In this document: piece after piece, positions 1 through 10,436 of the stretch | How positions within the stretch are numbered: the first letter of the stretch is position 1 | How the letters are laid out: each line of letters starts with the position of its first letter | Assembly (NCBI GenBank): GCA_023212645.1 | Contig: JALBYC010000020.1 | Coordinates: 1-64,000 of the forward strand | Reading direction: 5' to 3' | DNA length: 64,000 nucleotides | Origin: Farysia itapuensis | Taxonomy: Eukaryota; Basidiomycota; Ustilaginomycetes; Ustilaginales; Ustilaginaceae | Made by a program: the position numbers and the translations under genes | The notes under the pieces: generated by a model | What the model saw: the letters and a program-made list of their open reading frames with translations, nothing else | The model's database searches: none | What the model was told of the DNA's origin: nothing

Positions 1-49
1 ACCCTAACCCTAACCCTAACCCTAACCCTAACCCTAACCCTTAACCCTA
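1..49. repeat. Telomere repeat, chromosome left end
   Basis: Bases 1-40 are uninterrupted copies of CCCTAA, the C-rich strand of the common fungal TTAGGG telomere. Bases 41-49 (TTAACCCTA) are one variant copy, and unique sequence begins at 50. The C-rich strand reading 5' to 3' into the window is the orientation expected for a left chromosome end. Only about seven repeats are present, which is probably an assembly limit rather than the true telomere length. Confidence 0.97.
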
Positions 50-373
50 TCCATCGTAGAGACATTTCCATCCCTGAAGAACAGGAAGACCATTCACCGG
101 GGCTATTCCATCCGGCGAACGGGGACAGTCTTCGACGCATTCGTGAATGTCGAGGGATTGGATCCAGCGGACAAGGCCCTTGTTGTATAAAGCTTTTACG
201 CCGTGGTATTCGCTCAAATGCAGCTTGAGGGCCTTTTTGCCAATGGCAGTGCCGTGCTCTAGGCAGATCATGAGGCGCAGCTCGCTGTCGAGACGCATAT
301 CAAAGTCACTGGGCACGAACGACATTGTGATGGTGGGTGTGTAATTCTTGTCGCATTGCTTGCAGGATGCCAT
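47..373 (-). pseudogene. Truncated OrsD-like zinc-finger ORF, cut by the telomere
   Basis: A 108-residue frame starts at the ATG at 371-373 and is read toward the telomere. It shows the spacing I associate with the OrsD/DUF3505-type zinc-finger region seen in fungal subtelomeric and helicase-linked proteins. There is a Cys then His (ICLEHG), a downstream pair in the HLSEYHG segment, and then a GLPVLQGWKC motif where a second Cys should follow shortly. The frame ends exactly at the junction: its TAG stop (47-49) lies in the variant telomere repeat. The rest of the protein is therefore missing, and I read this as the 5' end of a longer gene lost when the chromosome end was healed. In related smuts such N-terminal regions can precede telomere-linked RecQ helicases, but no helicase sequence is present here. 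The family assignment is from memory of motif layout only. Confidence 0.5.
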
Positions 374-380
374 CTATATA

Positions 381-399
381 CATCATCATCATCATCATC
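381..399. repeat. CAT microsatellite
   Basis: Six perfect copies of the trinucleotide CAT plus one base lie just upstream (in gene sense) of the truncated telomere-proximal ORF. This is a simple slippage repeat. Confidence 0.9.
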
Positions 400-1039
400 G
401 GGAGTGGCTGTCCAGCTCGACTCTACAGGACCGCCGTATACTTGCTGCCCGCCGGCGTAGGCCAGGTGGTGGCCCGACGAGCGACGGAGGCTGATGCAGG
501 GCATAGTTGGTGGTGGTAATAAGCTTTGACATGCGGAATCAATTTTTGATTTTTTTTTCTGGCCTCCACATTCCGCGCTCAAGCACCCGTCTCCCCTTTG
601 ACATTTCCCACCCGCTTTCCGCTCTTTAGTGATTCGTCGTTTTGCCCATCGAGCCAGCCCACTGGGCAATCCGCATTCAGCACTTCCCATGTCAAAGGCG
701 CATTTCGCAACAAGGTTCATGCCATCTTTCGCAGTACATCAACTGAACGCAATCAGCGGGCTACTGCCGTTCGCATCGACTCTGCCATCCACGCCGAAGC
801 TTTGCTCTGCATCGACGGTTCCTCCTGCATCCAGGAACTGTGATTTGCATCAAATGCACACTTCAAGCAGCTCAAATGCACTCAAAGTTGCAGTTCGCTT
901 CCGATATGACGCAAACGCATGGCAAATGCAGACTACCTACCAAACCTACGGTCGGTAAGCAAGGCCCACTATGCACTCATGCGCTGTTGGCAAACACTGT
1001 ACATTCCGTCATCGCTGCCCGCTGTGCTTATCTATGTCA
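400..1039. other. Subtelomeric sequence without a recognisable gene
   Basis: Reading frames here are short, overlap in several frames and lack recognisable motifs. The composition is mixed, and I see no promoter, tRNA or transposon end. Confidence 0.5.
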
Positions 1040-1134
1040 CTTTTCGTAGTGCTTCGACAGCACTTTTCAGTCAAGCTTCAACGGCACGTTTCAGTCAAGC
1101 TTCAACGGCACTTTTCAGTCAAGCTTCGACGGCA
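1040..1134. repeat. 24-bp tandem repeat, about four copies
   Basis: Three nearly identical 24-bp units occupy 1063-1086, 1087-1110 and 1111-1134, each centred on TCAGTCAAGCTTC and differing at one or two positions. A more diverged 23-bp copy precedes them at 1040-1062. The copies all lie on one strand and look like a small minisatellite. No protein-coding explanation is convincing. Confidence 0.85.
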
Positions 1135-1525
1135 CGTACTGCAGCATGCATCACTGTGTGCAGTGCATCGACAGCTCGCGCTCGGCTGCGGACACTTGTC
1201 GGGGCAAGCTCGCTGATCCATGGCCAATGCGGGCTCACCACTTGAAGATTCGCTATCATGGGTGCGTATGCTGCCCATCGGCTCGGGACTCGGGACCCGC
1301 TGCCCGTGTGGAAATGCACTGTTTGACACCTGGCGTTTACCCACCCAAGGCAAGCTCGCGGCTCTGCTGCTCTCTCGCTCAGGCATGATCGCAGCTTCCA
1401 GCTCTCTCTCTCTTTCGGCACACACGGGGCACAGCTCCCTCTCTCTCACACGGACACACACGCTCAGTGCCATAGATACCAGCGTAGGTCAAAAATTCGA
1501 TCAATTCAAAATTCCGTACCGTGGA

Positions 1526-1590
1526 CTCGGTATGTTGATGCCTGTGGCCTCCGTACCATGTCCTCGGTATCTCTATGCCTGTGGCCTCCG
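1526..1590. repeat. Direct repeat, 28 bp, 37-bp period
   Basis: The segments 1526-1553 and 1563-1590 match over 28 bases with three differences. Both contain GCCTGTGGCCTCCG. They lie immediately upstream of the hairpin at 1618-1650 and of the retrotransposon remnant, so they may belong to the element or its insertion site. Confidence 0.75.
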
Positions 1591-1617
1591 AGGTGAATGG
1601 TACCATACCCCCTGTCC

Positions 1618-1650
1618 GCTTTTACCCCTCGCTACGCGAGGGGTAAAAGC
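1618..1650. repeat. Perfect 15-bp inverted repeat with 3-nt loop
   Basis: Arms 1618-1632 (GCTTTTACCCCTCGC) and 1636-1650 are exact reverse complements separated by TAC. A perfect hairpin of this size is unlikely by chance in 2 kb. It sits inside the open frame that leads into the retrotransposon-like domain, roughly 60 bp before the CPDC zinc-knuckle codons. It could be a degenerate element junction or an RNA or cruciform structure. I see no downstream T-run of a bacterial-type terminator. Confidence 0.85.
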
Positions 1651-1659
1651 GTCCAGGCG

Positions 1660-2238
1660 TTGCGCACTCGTCTTCTCATGCCTGTCAAACGATCCGAAGT
1701 CTGCCCTGACTGCACAGCAAACGCATCTTTGGGCCATGAAGATGTTTGCAAAGCAGCAGACCGATGTTGGATCGAACGTCATAATCGGGTCGTCAATGCT
1801 TTTGTCAATGCTCTCAAGTCCAACAGCGATCTTTGCGTGGAATCCGAGCCTTTGCTCGACGTTCGGGACCTGGCAGCACGCGAAGCTACTCGGCAGCGCG
1901 GCGATTTCACCATTGTGGTGAACAACAAACGTCTGTACTTCGACGTTCAAATTGCCGCCCTCACCAAAGCTTCCGCCAAAGCAACGCCCTTCGAGACCTT
2001 GTCGGCAGCAGCAGCAAAGAAGCGGTCTAAGTACGTCCGCCTCCAGGATCAGATGCGCCCATTGATCTTTTCCGCTGGAGGCATGATGGAAAAGGACACT
2101 GCCAAAGAGTACCGCTCTTTGCAGAAGCTTCTCACGCCCTCTGTTGCCAAGCACATGGATCGTACCATTGCTCTTGCTCTCACACAGCATCGAGCCAATG
2201 CTGCTTCATCCATTGCGCCCCGCCCCACAATTCTCTGA
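1660..2238 (+). mobile_element. C-terminal remnant of a LINE-type retrotransposon
   Basis: The open frame ending at 2238 encodes about 190 residues laid out like the region downstream of reverse transcriptase in some LINEs. It has a CPDC pair, then GHEDVC (a CCHC-type knuckle), a following RHNRVV motif, and a RGDF...LYFDVQIA segment resembling the catalytic strand of a restriction-like (PD-(D/E)XK) endonuclease. The tail is helical and contains FSAGGMMEK. No reverse-transcriptase motif (such as the YADD box) is found upstream, so the copy is truncated at its 5' end and cannot move on its own. T-rich sequence follows the stop. The frame can be extended 5' to 1597, but that part crosses a perfect hairpin and is probably not native. 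The identification is by motif order and needs a protein search to confirm. Confidence 0.5.
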
Positions 2239-2657
2239 TTTTTCCTGATTTTTCTAGAATTTCTTCATTACTATAGATCATTTCTCATAGTACCTCGCTA
2301 GCCCACTGACTAGATGTCGAAATGATAAACGCTCGCATCGTTGCCTTCGGCAACGACGCTCGCTTTCCACCCTGAGGATCTCGGACATTGGTGTCTGTTT
2401 GCTTGGCCTGAGCCATCGCTCGCAATCTTCGTTGAGACGTGAGAAAGAGTTTGACTCTTCGATTCGTAGGATTCGCCGTTCTGGAACTGTCGCAGAGTAA
2501 CTTTACATGTCGGCAAGTTCCCATCGGATGGGATGGACCTCTGATAGGCATTGTAAAGCTGTCGAACGGGACTTACCAAGGATTCTTCAAGCGTTGAGAA
2601 AGGAGCACAGAGATCGCAGGCCATGAAATGTTGTAATCACGGTTGATATTCGATGAA

Positions 2658-2717
2658 CAGACGCTGATGGCGGCGCGACTGCTCCTTCAGACGCTGATGG
2701 CGGCGCAACTACTTCAT
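2658..2717. repeat. 30-bp tandem duplication
   Basis: Units 2658-2687 and 2688-2717 share CAGACGCTGATGGCGGCGC and then diverge. It is a simple two-copy duplication with no evident function. Confidence 0.8.
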
Positions 2718-4904
2718 CTGGACGTTGCGCTTGTTCTTGCATTTGTATTCGCCTGATGCAGTCGATGCTGACCTGATGCTTTCGAAGGGCCTTCACTGTA
2801 GGACTGTTGATGTCGTAGAGCTCAAAACAGTGCTCTCATTCGGGGTTCTTCGTCAAGTCCTTCTTCAGTGAAAAAGCATTGGAATATTGCGCACGAAAGT
2901 TGAGCAGAGAAATGCAGTTCAGACTCTGGAGGTGTTGGCTGAGATCAACAGAAAGATGCGATGAAGTGAGAACGAAAGGAGTGACACAAATCGGAAAGCG
3001 CTTTTTGAGTCGGATTTTTGGGCGGAATAAAAATGCGCGATTTCTTTGGTGGGCTGCGGCGCGCGTGACACTCGCCCGAGATTGGCTAGCAAATCGAAAT
3101 CGGATCTGGACTAGATTGGTACTTGGAGACGGGACTCGGGCGCCGATTTACCAGATTGATGACCGATGATATTGGCTCGATCGCTGGCCCACCCCTGCTC
3201 GGCACATTCCACTTCCATCCGCTTTGCTCTCACCATCCTTTCACCAATGCGTTGCTCAACGCTGACGACACATCGGCGCAGTAATCTCGCGCATTGCTTG
3301 CACCGATCTCGTAACTTGCCTCAGCAACATCAGCGTATCATCAGCAGATGAAGCCCAGCAATGCAAGATTTGTCAATGTTCACTTGCGGCGTGCACTGCT
3401 TGTCTTTTCCTGGCGCAGCTACACGCTTTCTCCTGCTTGCATTGGTCTCTCAGCTTTCATGAATGCGCTGAGTTCAACTTTGCTCTCCTTTCTGGCTTAT
3501 GACACTCTTGCGCTGTTGCTGCTAGCAGATGTGCGTCGCTTCGCTATGCCGTATGGAGGCTTCTCGAAAGTCGCCGACATCAGCTCTTTCTAGCTTTGGA
3601 CTGCAGCTGCGACCCATCTGCACATCGTTTGCTTCAGCCACAGCTCACTAGATCGATGGCTGCTTCCGTAAGTCAGCTTTGGTCGTTGGTGCCAGTGGTT
3701 TGTTGCTGTCATTCGCGGCCTACTGACGCTTTCGCATTGACAGAATCGCGACGCTCTCTCGCCTCAGGACGACGCTGCCAGCCATGCACATGTCAGACAA
3801 TCGCATCTCAGGCTTAAACACCTTTGGCTCCATCGACAGGACCGCAATCGGGTCAGCTACGTGCTCCGCTTCGTGCGGTAGGGCCTGCCTTTCAGCTGTG
3901 CTGCAGATCGAAAAGCAGCCGCTTGCTTCCGCTGATTGTCACAATGTTGCATCTGCGTAGCTAGCAGCATGCTCGAGCATCACATCGACGATGCTGACGA
4001 CCATTCTGCAGCTGACACCGCACCATCTGACGATGGACTACATGCAAGATCAGCTATTTAGCTTTCCTGCTTGGCTCAGCTACATACACAGACTCTCGGG
4101 CTCACGACCAACTCTCGACGTTCAGTGATCTGGAAAGTGCTCACTGGCTCTGCGCAGCGGCCGACTGACGCTCTCAAGCACACACTCCCAGTACTCTGCT
4201 GTATCAGATTGACGCTGCTTGCAGCTGCTCTGCACGCCGTTTATTGACAGACGCTTACTGGCAATGCAGCATTCGCCCAAAGCTGTGTCAGCATGTCTAT
4301 TCAGCGTATCAAGCCAGCTACCATCGCGATCCGTTCCATCTTCAGCTGATTTTCAGGACCATCGGCTACTTGTAGTGATGGCAGGGTTGTTCTTGCTCTT
4401 ACGTAGCTCTAGCTTACAGGGCTGCTACACTAGGCTCTGCCGGAAACACGCTGCCCACCACAGTCTTGCTGGTCTTGTATGCGCGGTGCGATTGTCGATC
4501 AAATCAGTCATAGACATGGCGAATACATGATCAGATTGGCTCGACGTTGTTGCGTGTGTGAGGCGGACAATGCTTCCTCTTCTGCATGTACTGCTGAAGC
4601 GTCTGCTGGCGGGAACAATCAGCTTGCGGGCTTCGTTGGTGCTGGCGAGATAGCCATGAACGTTGGGATTTGTAAGCTTTAGCCTTCACAGCAGTTGGGC
4701 AGTAAGACACAGCACACGGCGATACGGCAAGGTGTACGGTCCGATCGTTACAGCGCGACGTTCGCGTGTGTGGTATTGCGCATCAATGTGCAGTTAAAGC
4801 GAGTTACGAAATGTGCTTGATCTCGTGTCACAGAGCGCCTTGAGGACGACACTGGAACTGAGGCAGCGTGTACAAGAGAGCTACCCTTGAGTGATGTCTG
4901 CGCA

Positions 4905-5260
4905 TGACTGTCAGCACTGTTGCTGTTACAGAAGGCCATGACTGTTGCTGCTGCAGTCACTTATGTGAAGATTGTTATCCATACAGACACTGTTACAGAA
5001 GTGGTGATGGATACTGTAGGTGATGTACGCGATCCAACTGCTGTTGGGACAGCAATCGATGCTGCTGTTGCTGTTGCTGATACAGACGATCATGCAACTG
5101 CATTTGCTGTTGTGTTGCCACTGCTGTAGTCTTTGCTCAAGCTAGTATTGCCAATGTTGAAGAAGCTTTTGCTGTAGCCATTGCTCTGACTGTCATGGCC
5201 ATTGACACCGATGCTGTTGGAGTCGCTGTTGCTATTGAGAATGGTTCTGATGACCACATG
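4905..5260. repeat. Imperfect GTTGCT/CTGTTG-rich stretch
   Basis: The plus strand is crowded with CTGTTG, GTTGCT and GACAC variants, for example around 4915-4950 and 5060-5120. The pattern is that of a decayed short tandem repeat. Translating it gives low-complexity Val/Ala/Thr/Asp strings, so the frames inside it should not be taken as genes. Confidence 0.55.
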
Positions 5261-6543
5261 TGCTGAGACAATGTCGTGTGAGTAAAGACTGTCATCAAGC
5301 TGATGACTTACGGTACAAAAAAGCACAGGCGAGACGGCTTTAGAGTACACTTCTGCATTGGGGACATATTCTTGCATTGCTGAGAACCCTTGCGTGATTG
5401 CGTACACTTGCACGTCGGGTGGAACCCGACACTGCGCGCTGAATATTGACAGCGAGAAGCCCCTCGCTGTATGTTGCAGTGCTTCGAGCGTGTTGGCGCG
5501 TGTGCAAACGCTTTGAATAGTCAGGTCATACAGGATGATGAGGGTAAGAGAAAGAGATGAGAAGGAGTTGTTCAAAGCTAATCCTACTGTTGCTGGCTCC
5601 GGAAGTCGGCCAAAACACAGCGCCGTCATTTTGTCGCTGCGAGATCCGAGCCACTTCCTTCTCACAAACGACACTTCAAGCACACACCATCCTTCGGTCA
5701 AGCTGCAACACGCATCGGGGCCTCGCTCGCTCACTACGCATCCCAAAAGAGAGTGTATGCTCGGTCAGCGTGTCAAGGCGAATCGATCTACGTACCGCAA
5801 TACACTTCGAATCAATGGTCACGCTTCAACTATCCTGTGCCAGTACCTCGCTCTCAGTACAAGCCAATCTAGACAGCGTCCCGAGGTAGACAGCGCTCCA
5901 TTCGCGATGCTTGAGGATTGTCATCATAGATCAATACAGACTCTGGCAGGCACTGTTGCCAGTGAAATTCCACATGGCCATCAAGTGCGCGATGGCTTTG
6001 GCTTGGTATGGGCCAGGCATCCATGCCGTCAGGGGACCGACAAAGGATGCGAGTTGCACCCGGTCGCGGAAGCTTTCAAGAGGACAGTCCACTAGCGCAA
6101 CACACTTGGATGGCTAAAGTATACACTGATTCGTGCACCCATGCTCACAAAGCAAGCTACCACCGTTTACGGACATAAGAGACTCGGCAGGCAACACATG
6201 CCCGCCAAAGTGGAACGGCGCTTGCGAGCAGGATGACATCATGGCACCATGGCATAGAGCTGTCGGCAACAACTTTGCCAGTCATATCAAGTGCTGTAGT
6301 CGTGCTGTTAGAAGCTTGACTCGCAGCTCACTTGTCAAGCTTGTTAGCAGCTTGGTTCGACTTAGCCTCCAGTATTACAGAGCAAAAGCGAAGCGGGCGA
6401 TTCCAAGAATACGATAGTATAGCAAAGTATGCGCGGTATGTCAAATACAAGAGTGAGAGATGATGGCGTGGAACAAGAGTGATGGACAATGGCGCGAGAA
6501 CGTAACGATACAGCAGCATAAAGTTTTACACACAAAGATGGCA

Positions 6544-9285
6544 TTACGCCTCGAGACCTTTGACTTCGTCAACGGCACCTCTGATGACAGAGACTCGACC
6601 GGTCGTTTCGTCAAACCATTGGATGGCAAGGTTGGCTGACTGTTGCTTAGCTTCTTGTCGCTCGACTTCAGCGCGTCGCTGTGAGATAGCAATGCGGAAT
6701 CGTTCCTGCAGATCCCACGATGCTAGTCTGAGAACTTTGCGTGTCTCGCGTCCAACGCGTGCAGAATGAATCGCAGAGAACGAAACTTCTTCTGCCTTAG
6801 CCTGGGTGTCGTGTCCGGACACTGTGGGTGTCACTGCAGTGGATGTCGAGGAGCGCACCAGTGCACCGTTGACAAGACCGGACTTCATCCGACGCCCGAC
6901 ATTTCTGGGAATGCTGTTGGGTAGATCGTAGACAAAGTAGGCGATCAAAGTTGTCGAGACGAGGGCAAAGGCAGGTCCGGCCCATTTACGGGCAGTGGGA
7001 TTGCCAACGAGATCCGAGATGCGGACAAACACATCAATTGCCGACTTGACTCCAAAGCTCTTGCCGCCCACGAGAGTCAAGGCGCCAAGACCAAGAGACA
7101 GAGAAGAGACAAGACTGAGTTCGTCCGAGACTGGGTCGCCCTTGCCTTTGTCAGACTGTCCAGAGACGACAGTGAAATGATGATAGGCGTCAAAGAAGTC
7201 GGAAGCCTGTACCTGTACAACCTCAGCCCCAAGACCCAGACCTACAAGTCCAGGCAGTGCTCGGCGTTTCGCAAACATGGCATCTGCGTTGAAAATGCGT
7301 TGTCGCTGCTCGGCCTCTTGGTCCGGAAGATGCGCCTGTCCCAACTGCTGAACCCTATCAACAGCCAGTGATGTGGTGGCTCGCGCAGTGTCTTCAATCT
7401 CGCGCAGTGCCAGCTCCAAAGACGAGGTGAGGGCATGACGAACATCTTGAGCGTACTCCCAAACATTGAATATGCCCGGATAGGCGGGCAAAGAGACTGT
7501 GGAGACAGCTGACTTGCCATTGCCAACCAGATCGATGGCGGCATTCAGCTTGCGGGACGCTTCTTGCATCACCGAGGTGACGGCCTCGTCTTCTTCGCTT
7601 TCGACGACAGTCTCAAGCTTGGCTTGAGACGCCTGGCATTTGGCCAAAGCCGGACGAGCGATTTCGAGAGCTTTGACCGCCTCTGACAATTCGATACGTG
7701 CCACTTGGGTATTAATGTTGGCAAGATGGACAACGTCGGAAAGCAGTCGAAGCATGTAAGTCTTGGATGGCAATAGCTTGGACTTTGCCCGCTTGAGCAG
7801 AACGAAATCTCGAAGCGCTGCCTCCAAGCGATTAAAGTCGAGAAGACTGTCTGAAGGTTGCTCTCCGCCTCGTACTTTCATGTGTTCTTCCCAAGGTTGA
7901 TCAGGTGTAGCCGAGCCTTCAGATCCAAAGACGGCCTGTGAATCGACAAAGTGAACAAGGTTGGCAGCGTCGTCGTATGTTCGTGGACTGAGCTGTCGAA
8001 TCTGATCCAGAACGAGTTTTCGGCACTTGTCCTTGTTCTTAATTTGATCGAACTTGTTGACAACAACGAAGACGTAAGCTTTGTCGTGAGAGGCATTCCA
8101 GAGAAACTCCTTGGCGGACAGCGTGAAATGATTTTCTGCATTGACAACAAAGACAACGACGTCGATCTCCTCCTGTCGCGCAAACAAGGCAGTTGTTTTC
8201 AAACTGTCGCGATTTAGACCCGGGGCATCGATCAAGGCAATGTCCACAAGACCGTTCTTTAGCAAAGAATCCTGCGCTGAGCGGGTGTCGTAGGTATAGC
8301 ATTTGAGAAGAGGGGCATCTTCTGGGCTAGACTCTTCAGCGTCAGCAACGATCTGCTCGATCTCGTCGAAAGTGTGTCGCGTAAAAGTGCTGTCTGCTTT
8401 TGTGTCGTATCGCACCCCGTGCTTGAGCATATGTACCTCCTCGACACCATTGTTGTATTCGGAAGCATCAAGTACCTCGCAAAACACTGTCGTGCAAGGC
8501 TGTTGGTCTGTGGGCATGACTGAGCGCCGCAAGAGAGAGTTGATCAAGGTCGACTTGCCTGCATTAAGGTCGCCAGTGACGAGCACTTTGGACTGGTTGT
8601 CTGTGAGTCGTTGCTTCAGGTTGTCGAGGTGACGCTCAGATTTTTCCATTCGTCCGTCCAGAAGCTGGGCTACAGAGGAGCTCTCGAGCGATCTGACGAG
8701 AGCCAGCGTATTGGAAGCGACAGATCCGACACGAAGGTCGAGTGCCAAAACAGACATGTCGGAAGCGTTGTCGTCGTTGTTATCTGCAGCATGCCTCTCG
8801 GGAGTGTTGGGCAAACTGATCGGGGCGTTTCCCTGTGTAGTATGGAAGCGGACGAGCGAAGGCGGTACGTTTCGCTTAGGAGTATCTTGCGTAGCTTCTT
8901 CCGAGTTTTGGGCCGAGAGGTTTGAGTTGGTGCGTCGGTGTGCAGGGATACTGGTGCGAGTACAAGAGGTAGCAGGAGCATAGTGGATCATGCGTTTGTT
9001 CTTGTTGAAATCGCGCAAGTCGCCAAGAAGAGTCGAAGCCTTGCCAATAGCACTAAGAAGTTTGTCGCGAGATTCCTCAAAAATGCTTTGATGCTGAGCA
9101 AAGATCTGCTGTGCATCCTGGCTTGCTCGAACGTGATCGATCTCTTTCTGCTTTGCTCGGAACAGGTCTCCGCTATTCATAACGGCAGAGTTGAGTGCCA
9201 CTGGAGAAGCGAGAGTTTCTGTGGCTGGGTTGTCCCATGTCTGGGCTCGAGACGGCTTGCTACTGTGCACGTGCTGTTCAGACAT
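6544..9285 (-). CDS. FZO1: Mitofusin, mitochondrial outer-membrane fusion GTPase
   Basis: This 913-residue dynamin-like GTPase tethers and fuses mitochondrial outer membranes. The GTPase signature is complete: the P-loop GDLNAGKST at 238-246, a Thr-containing switch (PCTTVF, about 263-268), DAPG at 353-356 and NKFD at 410-413. A heptad-rich region follows the G domain. Around residues 720-810 are glycine-rich hydrophobic stretches, including one strong segment (AFALVSTTLIAYFVYDL), consistent with the two-pass membrane anchor of Fzo1. The C-terminal tail is coiled-coil-like (HR2). The N-terminal 170 residues are disordered and Ser/Thr-rich. It is an uninterrupted single exon, and the length is close to the family norm (about 850-900). 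It is the first clear housekeeping gene from the telomere. Confidence 0.95.
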   Translation of the reverse strand: MSEQHVHSSKPSRAQTWDNPATETLASPVALNSAVMNSGDLFRAKQKEIDHVRASQDAQQIFAQHQSIFEESRDKLLSAIGKASTLLGDLRDFNKNKRMIHYAPATSCTRTSIPAHRRTNSNLSAQNSEEATQDTPKRNVPPSLVRFHTTQGNAPISLPNTPERHAADNNDDNASDMSVLALDLRVGSVASNTLALVRSLESSSVAQLLDGRMEKSERHLDNLKQRLTDNQSKVLVTGDLNAGKSTLINSLLRRSVMPTDQQPCTTVFCEVLDASEYNNGVEEVHMLKHGVRYDTKADSTFTRHTFDEIEQIVADAEESSPEDAPLLKCYTYDTRSAQDSLLKNGLVDIALIDAPGLNRDSLKTTALFARQEEIDVVVFVVNAENHFTLSAKEFLWNASHDKAYVFVVVNKFDQIKNKDKCRKLVLDQIRQLSPRTYDDAANLVHFVDSQAVFGSEGSATPDQPWEEHMKVRGGEQPSDSLLDFNRLEAALRDFVLLKRAKSKLLPSKTYMLRLLSDVVHLANINTQVARIELSEAVKALEIARPALAKCQASQAKLETVVESEEDEAVTSVMQEASRKLNAAIDLVGNGKSAVSTVSLPAYPGIFNVWEYAQDVRHALTSSLELALREIEDTARATTSLAVDRVQQLGQAHLPDQEAEQRQRIFNADAMFAKRRALPGLVGLGLGAEVVQVQASDFFDAYHHFTVVSGQSDKGKGDPVSDELSLVSSLSLGLGALTLVGGKSFGVKSAIDVFVRISDLVGNPTARKWAGPAFALVSTTLIAYFVYDLPNSIPRNVGRRMKSGLVNGALVRSSTSTAVTPTVSGHDTQAKAEEVSFSAIHSARVGRETRKVLRLASWDLQERFRIAISQRRAEVERQEAKQQSANLAIQWFDETTGRVSVIRGAVDEVKGLEA

Positions 9286-9702
9286 GATAGCACGAGTATG
9301 CGCAACGTGGCGATATAGTACACGAGAGACTTGTGCGGCTGTTCACCGTTGCTCAAGTAGAGAGACGAGCTGGCATAGGTGGTGTAGTGAAGCAGGCAGT
9401 GACGGCGACGAAAATTAAGAGCTTGTTTGGGGCTGATTACATCATGTAATGCGCGATTTATGATAAAAACCAAACTGAATACAAAACTCAGCGGATCGGA
9501 CTACAGCGGGCTCAGAATCTCAAAACATCTACGCGCAACACCATTCATGTGATTTGTCCTGTCCAATACGCATACCCTCGTCAGAAGTACACAGACTCCA
9601 AGCCTGTGTGCGAGGACAATTTTGTCATTCGCGCTTTGTCAAGGCGTGCTTGTATCAGCTGTGAATCGTAGAAATGCTGTAGACAAAAGAGCCAACGAGC
9701 AA
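9286..9702. promoter_or_regulatory. FZO1 upstream region / 3' flank of ABM gene
   Basis: This 417-bp stretch contains the promoter of FZO1 (leftward) and the 3' flank of the leftward ABM gene. No open frame with known motifs and no defined site was recognised. Confidence 0.4.
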
Positions 9703-10156
9703 TCAAAGCTTGGGAGGGATCACGTCAAAGAACTGCATGTCTACCTTGGTAGTCCACTCGCCAGCTTTGGACATGAGCTCCTGGAAATCTTTACCGGCAC
9801 GGTGTTGCTGCATAGCGGATCCATCGGTGTTGTCGTATTGTTCTGTGGTCGGATAGAAATCAGTAAGCACGGGTCAACTCATCGATGTTGCGAGCTGTGC
9901 ACTCACCAAATACGACAATGATGTTGGGATCCTTGATGCTTCGTGCAGGTTGGTAGGTGAAGCAGTTGGGCTCCTCGGACGAATTAGCCCGTGCTGCGAC
10001 TTTAGTGAGAATAGCCTGAATCTGATCGGCTTCTTCTTTGCCCTTGGCCACGATTCTGTCATAGGAACTGCATCAGTTGCCGCACGCGAGCATGTTCGAT
10101 GGACTCATTACGTACGTGGCGAGCAGGATAAATTTGCTGTTAGGAGGCGCAGACAT
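9703..10156 (-). CDS. Small ABM-domain (YgiN-like) monooxygenase, 3 exons
   Basis: Minus-strand exons at 10156-10116, 10055-9907 and 9842-9703 join to a 109-residue protein. Introns are 60 and 64 bp with GTACGT and GTGAGT donors, and the frame is kept exactly (330 nt). The product begins MSAPPNSKFILLATIVAKGK and fits the single ferredoxin-like ABM fold. It has an initial beta strand (FILLATIVAK), a helix with EADQIQAILTKVAARA, a CFTYQPARS strand, an IIVVFGEQYDN strand, and a helix beginning AMQQHRAGKDFQEL. ABM proteins are small dimeric enzymes, often cofactor-free oxygenases acting on quinones or reactive carbonyls. The substrate cannot be inferred. The gene is divergent from the PQ-loop transporter, with 280 bp between their starts. 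Confidence 0.85.
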
Positions 10157-10436
10157 CTTTTCGTTTGGGGTGGTTGGGTGACAGAACGATGTCGCCGTTC
10201 TATGCGTACTTATGGGCCTCAAGCTGCTAACGCCGGCTTCGGCTTCTCTGATGCTTAGCCGGTCGCGCTGCCGACTCGGTCGACTCGGGAAAAAAAGGGA
10301 CGTAGCTGTTAGACTACTAGTGATGTAATTCAGCGTTTCGTATATTTTGCGCTGCTGCAGTTCTGCTGAAAAGAGGGAAACTTTTGGGCCAAAGTCGCCG
10401 AAACGAGTCACTAGGGACTTGACCTTGACCACCACC
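10157..10436. promoter_or_regulatory. Shared promoter, ABM gene and PQ-loop transporter
   Basis: This 280-bp region lies between two divergent ATGs. The transporter ATG at 10437 has a strong context (ACCACCATG). No TATA box is obvious. Confidence 0.5.

Larger units (their letters stand above)
2239..6543. other. Gene-poor subtelomeric tract, 4.3 kb
   Basis: No reading frame here has recognisable motifs. The longest ones (minus strand, within 5090-5746; plus strand, 5535-6095) overlap each other, and the longer one lacks an ATG at its 5' limit. The tract holds a hairpin with 8-bp arms (2338-2345/2349-2356), a 30-bp duplication and a GTTGCT-rich stretch. It separates the mobile-element remnant from the first housekeeping gene, FZO1. 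I interpret it as decayed subtelomeric DNA. Confidence 0.6.

Noticed and set aside
5090..5746. Minus-strand frame of about 218 codons in the subtelomere
   Set aside because: Its 5' limit is a TTG, the first ATG is far inside (about 5629), it overlaps the GTTGCT repeat stretch, and it has no recognisable domain.
5535..6095. Plus-strand frame of 186 codons in the subtelomere
   Set aside because: It overlaps frames on the other strand and has no domain, signal peptide or biased composition. It is most likely a chance frame.
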